A stretch of 64,000 nucleotides of DNA, from contig JAVBTX010000001.1 in NCBI GenBank assembly GCA_031555935.1, forward strand, positions 65,650 to 129,649. The letters run 5' to 3'. Origin of the DNA: Roseburia_C sp031555935 (GTDB taxonomy: Bacteria > Bacillota > Clostridia > Lachnospirales > Lachnospiraceae). The notes under the pieces are model-generated. The model made no database searches and had not been told where the DNA came from. It worked only from the letters and a program-made list of their open reading frames with translations. Shown in pieces: positions 32,944 through 42,600 of the stretch. Each line of letters begins with the position of its first letter. Within the stretch, counting starts at the first letter, position 1. A program made the position numbers and the translations under genes.

Positions 32944-34955
32944 TTACTCATATTCGTTTGTTGGCGGCAAACAGGCATAATCCCGGCAAATATAATACGT
33001 CGTTTGATCATTTACCAATGGATATTCTGCGGTGGGCTGTTCATATATGATAATATTGCATTGCAGACCTGCCTTTTTCTTCAGTTTCCTCAAGTCTTCT
33101 TGCTCCTTCAAGACACAGACAAGATGTTCCGCGGGATATTTGTCCGCTAGGTATGCCAGCAGAAAAAAACTGTACCCCGTTGGATAGGCATTGGCCTTAC
33201 GTTCCATAAAACGCAACTGTTTTTTAGCCTGCTGCCGGATTTTATCATCATTGCATAGCTCTGCCATTCGAACCAGATTGTACGCCATCACGGAATTTCC
33301 GCTAGGGATTGCTCCGTCATAAGTTTCCTTGGGCCTTGCAATCGTTTTCTCGTTATTACTGCCATTTAAGAAAAATCCGCCGCCATCCTGGTCTGCGAAA
33401 TCCGTCAGTACCTTCTTCAAAAACGCTTCTGCCTGTCTCAAATATTTCCGTTCCAGCGTAATATCATATAATTTTAGCATTGCAAATATGCCATAGGCAT
33501 ACTCATCAAGAAAACCTTTGTTCATCCGCTCGCCTTCTCGATAGCCAACATATAGCTGTCCTTCTTCGATGAGGTTCTTCTCAATAAACACTGCTGCCTG
33601 CTCGGCGGCCATCCGATACTCTTCCTTTTCAAAGACCTGGTACATCGCCGCCAATGCACCAATCATCAGATAATTCCAAGCGGTTAACATCTTATCATCG
33701 AGGTGCAGCTTGGTTCTGCTCTTCCGGTATTCATACAGCGCCTTGTTGGCGTTGGTAAATTGGCTGACATCAGTTTCGCGCCGATGGTGCAGCAAATTGG
33801 GAATGTTTTTTCCTTCAAAGTTACCGGATGTGGTAATTCCGTAAAAACGATTATAGGTTTCCCCAGCCTCTTGTCCTAATACCTCGATAATTTCTGGTGC
33901 TGTAAATGTATAAAACTTTCCCTCTTCACCTTCACTATCGGCATCCAAGGCACTGTAAAATCCACCTTCCGGGCTCGTCATTTCATTCAAAATATACGAT
34001 ACAGTCTGTTCTGCCGCAGTCCGATAGATTGCTTTTCCGGTTAACTGGAAGGTTTTCGCATAAGCCATCATTAACAAAGCATTGTCGTAAAGCATCTTTT
34101 CAAAATGCGGTACTAAAAAATAGGCATCGGTTGAATACCGCGAAAAGCCGCCGCCAATGTGGTCAAAGATTCCGCCTTTCCACAGCTTCTCAAGGGTTAG
34201 CTCGACCATTTCTAAGGCGGTCGGCTTGTCCAGACCGATAGGATGAGTATGATATGCCAGAAGAAAAAGCAGGTTGTGGGCTGCTGGGAATTTGGGAGCA
34301 TTTCCAAAACCACCATTTTCTTTATCAAATATATATTGGTAATTTTGAATTGCTGTTTTGAGCAAATCATTGTTTTCGGCTACTTCTTCATCTGTCTCCT
34401 GAGCCTCTTGCTGTAAATATGTTACTGAGGCCTCGGCAGAAGCCAGTAGAACGGCTTTCTCTGTGTTCCATTTGTGGCTAATTGTGTGCAGTAACTCGGT
34501 GAAGCCAAGCTGTCCGTATGCCGCAGTTTTAGGAAAATAGGTACCGGCAAAAAATGGTTTCTGGTCTGGGGTTAAAAATATACTCATCGGCCAGCCGCCA
34601 CTTCCGGTCATTGCTTGGCAGATGGACATGTAAATGCTGTCAAGGTCTGGGCGCAGTTCGCGGTCTACCTTGATGGATATGAAGTTCTCATTCAATATAT
34701 TGGCGACGTCGTTGTCTTCAAAGCTTTCTTTTTCCATGACGTGGCACCAGTGACAAGTACGTAAAATAGACCATGTCAGCTATACCCAATAGATAGGAAA
34801 ACGGGCTTATTCTCAGACTTCGCTTTCTCAAAGGCTTCTTCTCCCCACGGGAACCAATCCACTGGATTATATGCGTGTTGTAATAGGTAAGGAGATTTTT
34901 CGTTAGCCAACCTGTTGGCTTTTAATCTATTGGGTACTTCAGATGAATGTTTCAT
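32944..34955 (-). pseudogene. DUF255 thioredoxin-domain protein (YyaL/SSP411 type), split by a 20-nt insertion with a TGA
   Basis: ATG 34955 (AAAGGTGG upstream) begins MKHSSEVPNRLKANRLAN and runs on through EKSPYLLQHAYNPVDWFPWG to KPVFLSIGYS, then TGA at 34776-34778. Exactly 20 nt after this Ser codon the expected TCHWCHV-MEKESFEDNDV resumes in another frame and continues unbroken to 32944, as 597 codons from the internal Met. Removing the 20 nt (34759-34778) restores a normal full-length DUF255 protein: an N-terminal thioredoxin-like domain with Cys-His-Trp-Cys and a C-terminal (alpha/alpha)6 barrel (GGGFSRYSTDAYFLVPHFEKMLYDNA). The long intact remainder argues for a recent lesion or for recoding. 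It is called a pseudogene by default. Confidence 0.65.
34738..34808 (-). repeat. DUF255-motif block, copy 1, with 20-nt core
   Basis: Codons for KPVFLSIGYS, the core TGACATGGTCTATTTTACGT (34759-34778), then codons for TCHWCHV. It matches copy 2 at 36279-36347 in flank sequence and core length but not in core sequence. Confidence 0.85.
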
Positions 34956-35141
34956 ATGGCATCACCACCTTTCGATTACTTCTATAAGAAGTTTATTTTC
35001 ATTTCAATATTCTTTCCTTCCCGTTTCCAAATTATGCTGTCAATAATAATTTTATCTCGTCTTTGCTTAGCGGAGGTAACGAGTGACCCAGTCTGCTGAT
35101 GGGGATGGCATTATGCGCATAGGGTAGAATATCGATGGATT

Positions 35142-35167
35142 AAAAATGGCGGGGATTTTCCCCGCCA
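35142..35167 (-). terminator. Terminator of the DUF3791/DUF3990 operon
   Basis: TGGCGGGGA / TCCCCGCCA 9-bp stem, followed by T5 on the minus strand, 18 nt after the last stop. The stretch 35036-35135 between it and the DUF255 gene reads on the minus strand as about 33 codons ending TAA without a start; I do not recognise it and treat it as a possible gene remnant. Confidence 0.85.
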
Positions 35168-35184
35168 AAGATTGAACTCAACAC

Positions 35185-35415
35185 CTATATCTCCTTCTGA
35201 ATTAACTTCCCATTTTCTTTTTCATTCAAAAACAAGTCATAAACATATGCTGAACCTTCCAAATACAATTCTGTCTGTAAATCATGTAACATTTCAAATA
35301 CCTTAGAATTATAAAATTGAATCAAAGCGTCGTCCATCTCTATATGATTGTCCTCAATGATAAATACGATAATATCCTGAATAATGTATTCTATCAATTG
35401 CTTCTTTTTATTCAT
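35185..35415 (-). CDS. Small DUF3791-like protein
   Basis: 76 residues: KKQLIEYIIQDIIVFIIEDNHIEMDDALIQFYNSKVFEMLHDLQTELYLEGSAYVYDLFLNE. Length, helical character and the pattern of a short helix followed by a conserved (Y)-D-L-F end resemble DUF3791 partners of DUF3990 proteins. Its ATG overlaps the DUF3990 stop by 8 nt, so the two are translationally coupled. Third gene of the module; could be an antidote or accessory subunit. Function unknown. Confidence 0.7.
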   Translation of the reverse strand: MNKKKQLIEYIIQDIIVFIIEDNHIEMDDALIQFYNSKVFEMLHDLQTELYLEGSAYVYDLFLNEKENGKLIQKEI

Positions 35416-35911
35416 TCAAAACACCCACCTTTTTCAAACACAAAATAGCATCATTTGTATGAAAAGAATATTGATTCGTTAACTTTTTATATTCCATTCC
35501 TTTTACCAATGTATGTACATCTATCAAGCCTGAAGAAAACTGGCGAAACAACAATGCCAAATCGTCGTTCGCAATCGGACCTTTTACGATATCATATTTA
35601 TTATCATGGTTACATTCTTTACTCCCGATATCTTCATACTTTCTACTTCGATTATTTAATACGAACTTGGCCCAGCTTTCTATTGGTGAATCAAATACTT
35701 TTACATTTAGTGTTTGGCTTTTTTCTTCTTCAAACTCAAATATTGTAACAATAGGGTTTTCTCCGTAAATTCTAGATACACGTACCGCCATTTTGTGAGC
35801 CTGCTCTTTTATGGGTGTGAGATAGAACCCCTGTCCAAAATCTTTATATGGTCTGCACTTTTCAAGCTTTATTTCTTCTATTTCAATATTTGAACCATGG
35901 TATAAAATCAT
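35408..35911 (-). CDS. DUF3990 protein, ADP-ribosyltransferase-like
   Basis: 167 residues from ATG 35911 (GGGGGGAAGATAGC upstream, ATGA overlap with the preceding gene). ILYHGSNIEIEEIKL at the start and FGQGFYLTP about 30 residues later are the His and Tyr motifs of ADP-ribosyltransferase-fold enzymes (H-Y-x class). GPIANDDLALLFRQFSSGLID and the final segment TNQYSFHTNDAILCLKK are also found in the second DUF3990 protein in altered form. It probably transfers ADP-ribose from NAD+; target unknown. Coupling to small proteins on both sides suggests a toxin-antitoxin or regulatory module. Confidence 0.8.
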   Translation of the reverse strand: MILYHGSNIEIEEIKLEKCRPYKDFGQGFYLTPIKEQAHKMAVRVSRIYGENPIVTIFEFEEEKSQTLNVKVFDSPIESWAKFVLNNRSRKYEDIGSKECNHDNKYDIVKGPIANDDLALLFRQFSSGLIDVHTLVKGMEYKKLTNQYSFHTNDAILCLKKVGVLNE

Positions 35912-36132
35912 GCTATCTTCCCCCCATTGTTCTGACATATCTTTATCAAATCCTCAACTGTATCTTCTAAGGAGAGGGTATGTTCTACTTCATAATGTTC
36001 TTTTAAGAATTCGATTCCTTTGTAATTATAAAGATATCGAAATGCCTCAGTCACACTAAGTTCAGTTAGCCCCGCAAACTCATTTATACAGACTACTATA
36101 TAATTAATCTTATTGATTTCTTCTTTATGCAT
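35908..36132 (-). CDS. DUF3791 domain protein
   Basis: 74 residues from ATG 36132 (GGGAGGTAAAGAT upstream): NKINYIVVCINEFAGLTELSVTEAFRYLYNYKGIEFLKEHYEVEHTLSLEDTVEDLIKICQNNGG. The INEFA and Y-x-x-x-H-Y-x-x-x-H-T-L-S pattern is typical of DUF3791. It overlaps the DUF3990 start by four bases (ATGA). First gene of the module; a candidate antitoxin by position only. Confidence 0.8.
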   Translation of the reverse strand: MHKEEINKINYIVVCINEFAGLTELSVTEAFRYLYNYKGIEFLKEHYEVEHTLSLEDTVEDLIKICQNNGGKIA

Positions 36133-36171
36133 ATCTTTACCTCCCAATAAAAAAATACTACTATCACTATT

Positions 36172-36200
36172 ATTATACCCAGATAGCTCTATTTCCGCAA
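36172..36200 (-). promoter_or_regulatory. Promoter of the DUF3791/DUF3990 operon
   Basis: On the minus strand TTGCGG, a 17-nt spacer and TATAAT, with the -10 ending 39 nt before ATG 36132. Short AGTGATAGTAGTA repeats follow the -10. Confidence 0.55.
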
Positions 36201-36278
36201 ATACTTTTGAGATTGAAAGAAGCCACCTATTGTAAAATAAGCAGCTTTATGTATTCAAAATTTAGTCTATTTTAAAAA

Positions 36279-36407
36279 CATGACACCAGTGACAAGTCGA
36301 AATCTGTCACATTTTCACGAATACCCAATAGATAAAAAAACTGGCTTGAACACCACCAAAAATAGCGTCATTGCCCCGATTCTTTTTAGCCATTGTTTCA
36401 CTTTCAT
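36279..36407 (-). pseudogene. Second DUF255-motif block (copy 2) behind a short start
   Basis: GGGGGTTAAT and ATG 36407 begin MKVKQWLKRIGAMTLFLVVF, a membrane-signal-like segment that joins directly to KPVFLSIGYS and TGA (36315-36317). After the 20-nt core TGAAAATGTGACAGATTTCG (36298-36317) the codons TCHWCHV resume, then FKID and TAA. Thus about 70 nt of a DUF255 gene are fused to an unrelated leader. Coding differences from copy 1 are CCC/CCA, TTC/TTT, CTA/TTA, AGC/TCG, TGC/TGT, CAC/CAT and GTC/GTT, all synonymous. The stretch 36133-36428 otherwise holds only the module promoter. Confidence 0.7.
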
Positions 36408-36428
36408 ATTAACCCCCTATAAAATTCA

Positions 36429-38156
36429 CTATAAACTAAACTGTTTTGTAATCGAAGATAGCTTTTGGGATGATACTTCCACTTCCTTCATATTTTGTAC
36501 CAGTCCATGTGATTCCCCTGATATATCAGCACTTAAACCAGCCATGTTCGAAGTTTCTCCGGCTCCGTTTTGAGTGGCGGCACTGATTTCATGGATTGAA
36601 TGAATAATCCCCTGAGTGGACGTTAATAGCTGTTTTGATGCTCCATTAAAATCCTGAGTCATCCCACTCATGTAGTCCGCATCTTTGTTATAGCTATTTG
36701 TCGCCTTTAACATTTTTTCATAATCATCCATTATATCCGTAGCAACATAATTCAGTAAGTCATTGGAACGCATTGTTAGATTGGAAACTGCTGAATTTAC
36801 TTTTTTTGTAATCACCTGAATCTTGGAAACCGTATTTTCTGAATTTTCCGCAAGACTGCCGATTTCACCGGCAACAACTGCGAAGCCTCTTCCGGATTCC
36901 CCGGCTCTTGCTGCTTCGATGGATGCATTTAATGCCAGTAGGTTAGTCTGGCTCGTAATTTCCAAAATAGCTTCTGCCAACTGGCTGATTTCTTCCACAG
37001 CCTTGGAATCTTCCAGTGCCTGATCCAGTCCTTCTTTTATCTCACCAAAAACCTTGTTCGCCTTATTTCTGGAATCCATAATATTCCGGTTTAATGTCAC
37101 GGCTCTTTCATGGATTTCCTCAGCCATAGTATATCCGGAATCTGCTTTTTGAGCCAACATTCCCATGGACTCCTCCATCTCATTGGATACATCCAGCACA
37201 TACTCGGCAGATGCACTGGTTTCCTCCATTCCGGCGGATAATTTCTGGGTCGCTTCTGAAGTATCAACCAGTTCTCGGTTAATACTTCCCAACGTTACAT
37301 TCGCTGATTGAATCTGAATATCAAGAGCCTCTGATTCCTGCTTAATTTCCATCACGGTCTGACGCATATTTTCTCGCATCTGCACGATATCATTCGCCAA
37401 CGTTCCCATCTCATCCTTACGCTCGAGATACTTCTTAGGAATCCGATACGTCAAATCCTTGGCCGCCACATGCTCAGATAAAACCTTTATTTCTTCGATT
37501 GGTTTCAGTATCCCAGTTCCCAATGCCGCCGCAATGCCAGTGGCAAAAATAAGCGCCACAAGCGAAACTGAAATAATCTGAATCGAACCATTCCGGTCTG
37601 CTTTATCTATTCTTGCATTCACCTTGGCCGCATGGCTGTCATTCCAGACAGAGCAGTTCTCTAAGACCGCCATAAATGATGCCACACTTTCGCCATATTT
37701 ACCATTTAATAAGTTAATTGCTTCATCGAGATTACCCTGCCGGTACTTCTCAATTATTTCTGTTCTGGACTGTATGTATGCTTCGGATATGTTCTGTACC
37801 TCCGTAAATGCTGCTCTATCCTCTTCTTCAACCAGAACTTCCTCATAAGCCTTTAGTACTTCCTGAATCTTATCCCAATTCTCATCTAACTCCGCCAGTA
37901 GGCTGTCAACTTGCTCCTGATTCGCTTCCAATGACATTTTATATAATATTAATTGGTCATTATTCAGTAATATCTCAGCCTGCCGCATATTTGCCATACC
38001 CAGATATGCATCAAAATACAGCTTATCACTGCTCGTATTCACAATTGCCAAATCAATAAACCCGATAATTCCCACGGTTAACAATAACGCTGATATAATA
38101 GAAAAGCCAAAAGAAAACTTCGCTTTTACCTTCATATTCCTAAACCACATATTCAT
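36429..38156 (-). CDS. Methyl-accepting chemotaxis protein
   Basis: 575 residues. TM1 (FSFGFSIISALLLTVGIIGFI), a four-helix-bundle periplasmic-type sensor (about 35-185), TM2 (IQIISVSLVALIFATGIAAAL), HAMP (ILKPIEEIKVLSEHVAAKDLTYR), and the signalling hairpin ITSQTNLLALNASIEAARAGESGRGFAVVAGEIGSLAENS. It sends signals to CheA, encoded elsewhere. Third gene of the operon with the hybrid kinase and the binding lipoprotein, so it may read the same ligand. Confidence 0.95.
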   Translation of the reverse strand: MNMWFRNMKVKAKFSFGFSIISALLLTVGIIGFIDLAIVNTSSDKLYFDAYLGMANMRQAEILLNNDQLILYKMSLEANQEQVDSLLAELDENWDKIQEVLKAYEEVLVEEEDRAAFTEVQNISEAYIQSRTEIIEKYRQGNLDEAINLLNGKYGESVASFMAVLENCSVWNDSHAAKVNARIDKADRNGSIQIISVSLVALIFATGIAAALGTGILKPIEEIKVLSEHVAAKDLTYRIPKKYLERKDEMGTLANDIVQMRENMRQTVMEIKQESEALDIQIQSANVTLGSINRELVDTSEATQKLSAGMEETSASAEYVLDVSNEMEESMGMLAQKADSGYTMAEEIHERAVTLNRNIMDSRNKANKVFGEIKEGLDQALEDSKAVEEISQLAEAILEITSQTNLLALNASIEAARAGESGRGFAVVAGEIGSLAENSENTVSKIQVITKKVNSAVSNLTMRSNDLLNYVATDIMDDYEKMLKATNSYNKDADYMSGMTQDFNGASKQLLTSTQGIIHSIHEISAATQNGAGETSNMAGLSADISGESHGLVQNMKEVEVSSQKLSSITKQFSL

Positions 38157-38216
38157 ATTCCTTTCGCTTTTCGCACAGTATTATTCTAATTTGTATTTCA
38201 TGTTCAATTCACTTTT

Positions 38217-39671
38217 TTACAAAATAACGTCTTGCAGCTTTGCCTCAAAGTCAGTTACCCACTCCTCAAAATTATCGTCTGTGTTGAACAGTTCAATGGC
38301 CTCTTTGCGGCTCATACCTTCTTGCATCAGCTGTAAAATGGCCTCTTTATCTGCCACAGCCTTATCCTGTAAATGATATTCGAGGATATTACGAGCGGAG
38401 GTTCCGCCATCAAAGGCTTTGTTGGTATAAAGTTCAGCCGTATCCATCTCTTCCAGCGCAATTTTTAGCACGTTATCCGCAATTTCACTAATGGACTGAT
38501 CCTTTTCAGAAATCTTGGCCTTCAAGGTGTCATAATCAATCGCCTCTTTTTTGACGGGCATATAACCGCTGAGGGCAGCAAAGGTAGAGTTATTATTTGT
38601 GTCGGTGAACCATTTTAGAAATTCCACACTGGCATACTCTTCCTCCGGTGTGGACTTGGTAACCGTCATGCCGGCTCCTTGCTGTACCATGATATTCTTC
38701 CCATCCTTGAAATGAGGAGCTGGCAAGACCACAAAATCAATGGCATAGGTTTCGCCATTTGTTGTAACTTCACTCGGGAAATAGGCTGCGGAGGAGGTGG
38801 AACCAACATAGGACAAAATATCTCCGACCTTGGCATCATCGCTGCGGAACGTACCATAGGAAGTGAAATAACCACTAATATACGGAACATAATAATTATC
38901 CCAAATCTTTTTCATCACATCCTTGTTGACGTTCAGTGTGCATTTTCCAGCCTCGACCTGAAAAATCTCGGTGTTAAATTCTTTTGAGGATACAATAAAC
39001 ATATTCGCAATCGAATCGCGGCCGTAGAAAGCTTTTCCATCATCAGGAACAGAAGGCGTTTTCGCATCTGTCCAATCATAATACAGCGCGGCTACCTGTG
39101 AAAGTCCCTCCAATGTCGAGAGATCATCATAGGTGAGGTTCTTAGCCTGTGCAAAAGACTCCCAGTCGGTACCGTTTAACAGCATAATCTCGGTTGACTT
39201 AGCAATCGGGAAAATGCGAAGCTCGCCGTTTTGACCAATCTTACCTTCTTCGATGTAAGATTCCAAATACTGCTGTTGTTCCTCTTCTGTAAAATAGTCA
39301 CCAAGATTGGCTAGAATCCCCATCTTCTCTGCTTCATAAGCAGTATCAGCATATGAAGCAAAAATATTAGGTATATCACGACTACCAACCTCTTGCTTAA
39401 CAGACGCAAGAACGGCTTTCTCCAGGTCGGCGACATTTCCATAATTATGCCCCTCAACAATGATACCCATTTCTTTGCCAACCGTATCGTTGAAATCCTG
39501 CAGCATGCTGTCAAATGCATTTAGAATCGCACCGTTATAATAATGCCATACGGAAATAACAATCGGATTTCTAGGGTCTAAGGTAACGGTTTTTGTATCT
39601 TTTTTGCATCCGCTCAAACATGTCAACAAAAGTGAAATGAGTAGGATTAAGGAAAGTGCTTTCTTTTTCAT
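38217..39671 (-). CDS. Extracellular solute-binding lipoprotein
   Basis: 484 residues; lipobox CLSGC (Cys22). Family 1-like: NPIVISVWHYYNGAILNAFDSMLQDFND, IPNIFASYADTAYEAEKMGILANLGDYF, QQGAGMTVTKSTPEEEYASVEFLKWFTDTNNN. It would capture a ligand (sugar- or peptide-like) outside the membrane. No transporter permease is adjacent: it lies 14 nt after a hybrid kinase gene and 60 nt before a chemotaxis receptor gene. Confidence 0.92.
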   Translation of the reverse strand: MKKKALSLILLISLLLTCLSGCKKDTKTVTLDPRNPIVISVWHYYNGAILNAFDSMLQDFNDTVGKEMGIIVEGHNYGNVADLEKAVLASVKQEVGSRDIPNIFASYADTAYEAEKMGILANLGDYFTEEEQQQYLESYIEEGKIGQNGELRIFPIAKSTEIMLLNGTDWESFAQAKNLTYDDLSTLEGLSQVAALYYDWTDAKTPSVPDDGKAFYGRDSIANMFIVSSKEFNTEIFQVEAGKCTLNVNKDVMKKIWDNYYVPYISGYFTSYGTFRSDDAKVGDILSYVGSTSSAAYFPSEVTTNGETYAIDFVVLPAPHFKDGKNIMVQQGAGMTVTKSTPEEEYASVEFLKWFTDTNNNSTFAALSGYMPVKKEAIDYDTLKAKISEKDQSISEIADNVLKIALEEMDTAELYTNKAFDGGTSARNILEYHLQDKAVADKEAILQLMQEGMSRKEAIELFNTDDNFEEWVTDFEAKLQDVIL

Positions 39672-39685
39672 AATGATACCTCTCT

Positions 39686-42600
39686 TTAAAATATTTTATT
39701 AAGTAACTCTTGCAATTTTTCTATATCAATTGGTTTAGAAACATGCCCGTTCATGCCAGCTTCAATGGAGCGATTCATATCCTCATTAAAGGCGTTGGCA
39801 GTCATTGCGACAATCGGTATGGTCGCAGCATCCGGATGACTTTTACTCTTTCTGATTTCACGAGTGGCAGTCAGTCCATCCATTCCCGGCATTTGGATAT
39901 CCATAAAGATAATATCAAAATTACCTGGTGCAGATTGAAGGAAGATGTCGACCGCTGGCTGTCCATCCATTGCCACGGTAATGGAAAATCCCATTTCTTT
40001 TAGGATAAATTCCGCAATTTCAATATTAATCTCGTTATCCTCTACCAATAAAGCGTGTTTACCAAAGAAGCCTGGAGGCTGATTCGTGTGAGGACTAGAG
40101 TCTGGCTGAAGAATGTCGGCAAAGGGAAGCGTTAGTGTAAAGAAAAAGTCGGAGCCTTCTCCCAAAGCACTATGCAATTCAAATTTAGAGCCCATCGAAT
40201 TAATAATTCCATTGCTGATGGCTAATCCCAGCCCGGTGCCACCCTTTTGTCTAATTCCCGATTCCGATTGCTCGAAAGCTTGGAATATCAGCATTTGTTC
40301 ATCAAGCTTGATTCCTACGCCAGTGTCTCGGACAGAGAATAAATACGTTCCCAAATCTCCGTCATTTGCTGCTTGTCGAATGGTTAATGTTACTTGCCCG
40401 CCGGTATCGGTGAATTTCGATGCATTACTAAGCAGGTTGATGATGACTTGGCGTAAGCGGTATTCATCACCCCAAATACCAGCATTGGTGTAATCGCGGA
40501 CAACAGTGAATTGTAAGCCCTTTGTCTCAATCGGTGAACGCATTAATACTTCAATGCTTTCGATGAAGGTATCGAGTGAAAATGGCTTACAATCAATTTT
40601 CATTTTACCACTTTCAATGCGAGACATATCTAATACGTCATTGATCAATAGCAAAAGATGATTGGCAGAAAAATCAATCTTTTGGAGACAGTCCCTGACA
40701 CGCTCTTTTTCGTCAAGTTTTTCTTTGGCAATGTTAGTCATACCAATAATTGCATTCATCGGCGTCCTAATTTCATGAGAAATGCGGGAAAGGAATTCAC
40801 TCTTCGATTTACTTGCATTATTTGATTTTTCTATATTGAGATGCGCCGAAATAATTTTACTGGTTTCCTGTAGATTGTAAAGTTCAGCATCATTCCATAC
40901 GCGGCCGTATGTACTCTTGAACAAAATACGGCCGGTGTGGATACCGTTTTCATATAAAGTACAGCAGAAGGTGCTAAAGAGCTCTTCTGGTTTCACACAT
41001 AATAACTTTTTTAGTCCTTCAGGATAGGACCCGACATCATCACTATCATACAATAGTGTGCCGTTCTCCCAGGTCAGTGTGTCAAAGAAATCAAAATCAG
41101 CACGGTCTATTTTCTGAATATGGTCGGACTGTTCATTTTGTGAATCGGCACTCCATTGGTATGCAATATGGTTGGTATTAAAATCACTATCATAGCTACA
41201 GATTAAGACCTCATTTAAATCAAACAAAGAGCCTATTAATCTGAGCAGGAGCCGGATTGCACTAGGAATATCTCCGGTACTCTCAAATAGTTCAAAGGTA
41301 ATTCCAACAATGTTTTCTTTTGTAATGTTTAATGAAATCAATACCGGTTTCGGAGATATTGTAAATGGACGATTCAATGCGTCACCACTTAATGTACTAT
41401 GTAATACCGGCACTCCATCAGTAGAACTGAGCATAGCAACACTTGCTTGACGCAGGATTGCTCTATAATCAGAGGTATTGCAAGCGGATGCAATTCCGAT
41501 TTGAGGCTTCCATTCATAGCGGCTGAATGCTTCACTTGGGAAGACCCTGGCAATATAGGAGCAAAACTTTTGACAGAGCATAGCGGCGATATTCTCTTGT
41601 GTATCGGGAAGAAAAACCACAAAATCTTCATTGCTTAGGCGAACTACACTGATATTGCCATCCAGAGACTGATTGACATGGCGGCTGAGAAGCCCAAGAA
41701 CCAGCCCGGCAAAAACACGACCATAATATGCTTCCAACTCCTCAAGAAGCTGGAGACGTACATAACAGATGCTAAATGTATGGATGAGGTCTTTCTTTTT
41801 TATAAATGAATCCAATAGAACATTGCCATATTCTGCATTATAAAATCCGGTGGTCAAATCGCGTCGACTTGCTTCCATCTCAGCTATCTGTTCACGCTTT
41901 TGATTGGTGATGTTTCTAGCGGTTCCGATTAATTTCTGAAGTGTTCCGGCATCGTCAAAGATCAGGGAGACCTTAAAAACCATCCAGTAATATCCCTCTT
42001 CCGGTTCGGTGTCAGTTATATGAGGTAGTAGATTAGCCGTAACCCGGATTTCCAAAGGCGTCTCTACCGGATTGCGTAAAAAGTTGTTGACCGTATCGAT
42101 ATCCATGGGGTGAAAGATGAACCCCTGATTTATTTTTTCGGAGAAATTGTCTGCCGTCCTTGTTGAAAGCCGTGATGCATCATTCTCGGTGAAGAAATAT
42201 AGTAAGAAACGATCTTTTTCAAACTCATACTCGATGAATGTTTCAGTTGCATTTTCCAAGGCCAGCAAATATCGCTCTCTTTCTTCTCGCAGAGCGATAT
42301 CCATATCCTTCCGTTTCGCCTTCATTTCGTTAAGCGTAGAACATAAGAGGGATATTTCATAAGCATTTCTTCCATTTAGGGTAATTGGTTCGTCGGGGAG
42401 ATTGTTCTCAATCTGGTTACCGATTTTGGTTAGCGGTGAGGTGATTGTCTTGATGATAAAAGCCAGTGCGATGACACCTAAAACAAATGCTAAGGCAGAG
42501 CTTAGCAGGATGCCAGTGAGCACGCTTTGCGCCGGTGCGAAGAGCACTCTATCTGTATTAACCGCAGCCAGGGCCCATTGCCGATTTGAAAAAGGTGCGT

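Noticed and set aside
34738..34955. Selenocysteine insertion at the TGA of the DUF255 gene
   Set aside because: The frame after TGA does not lead into TCHWCHV; 20 nt is not a multiple of three, and Sec would be expected at a Cys of the motif, not between Ser and Thr.
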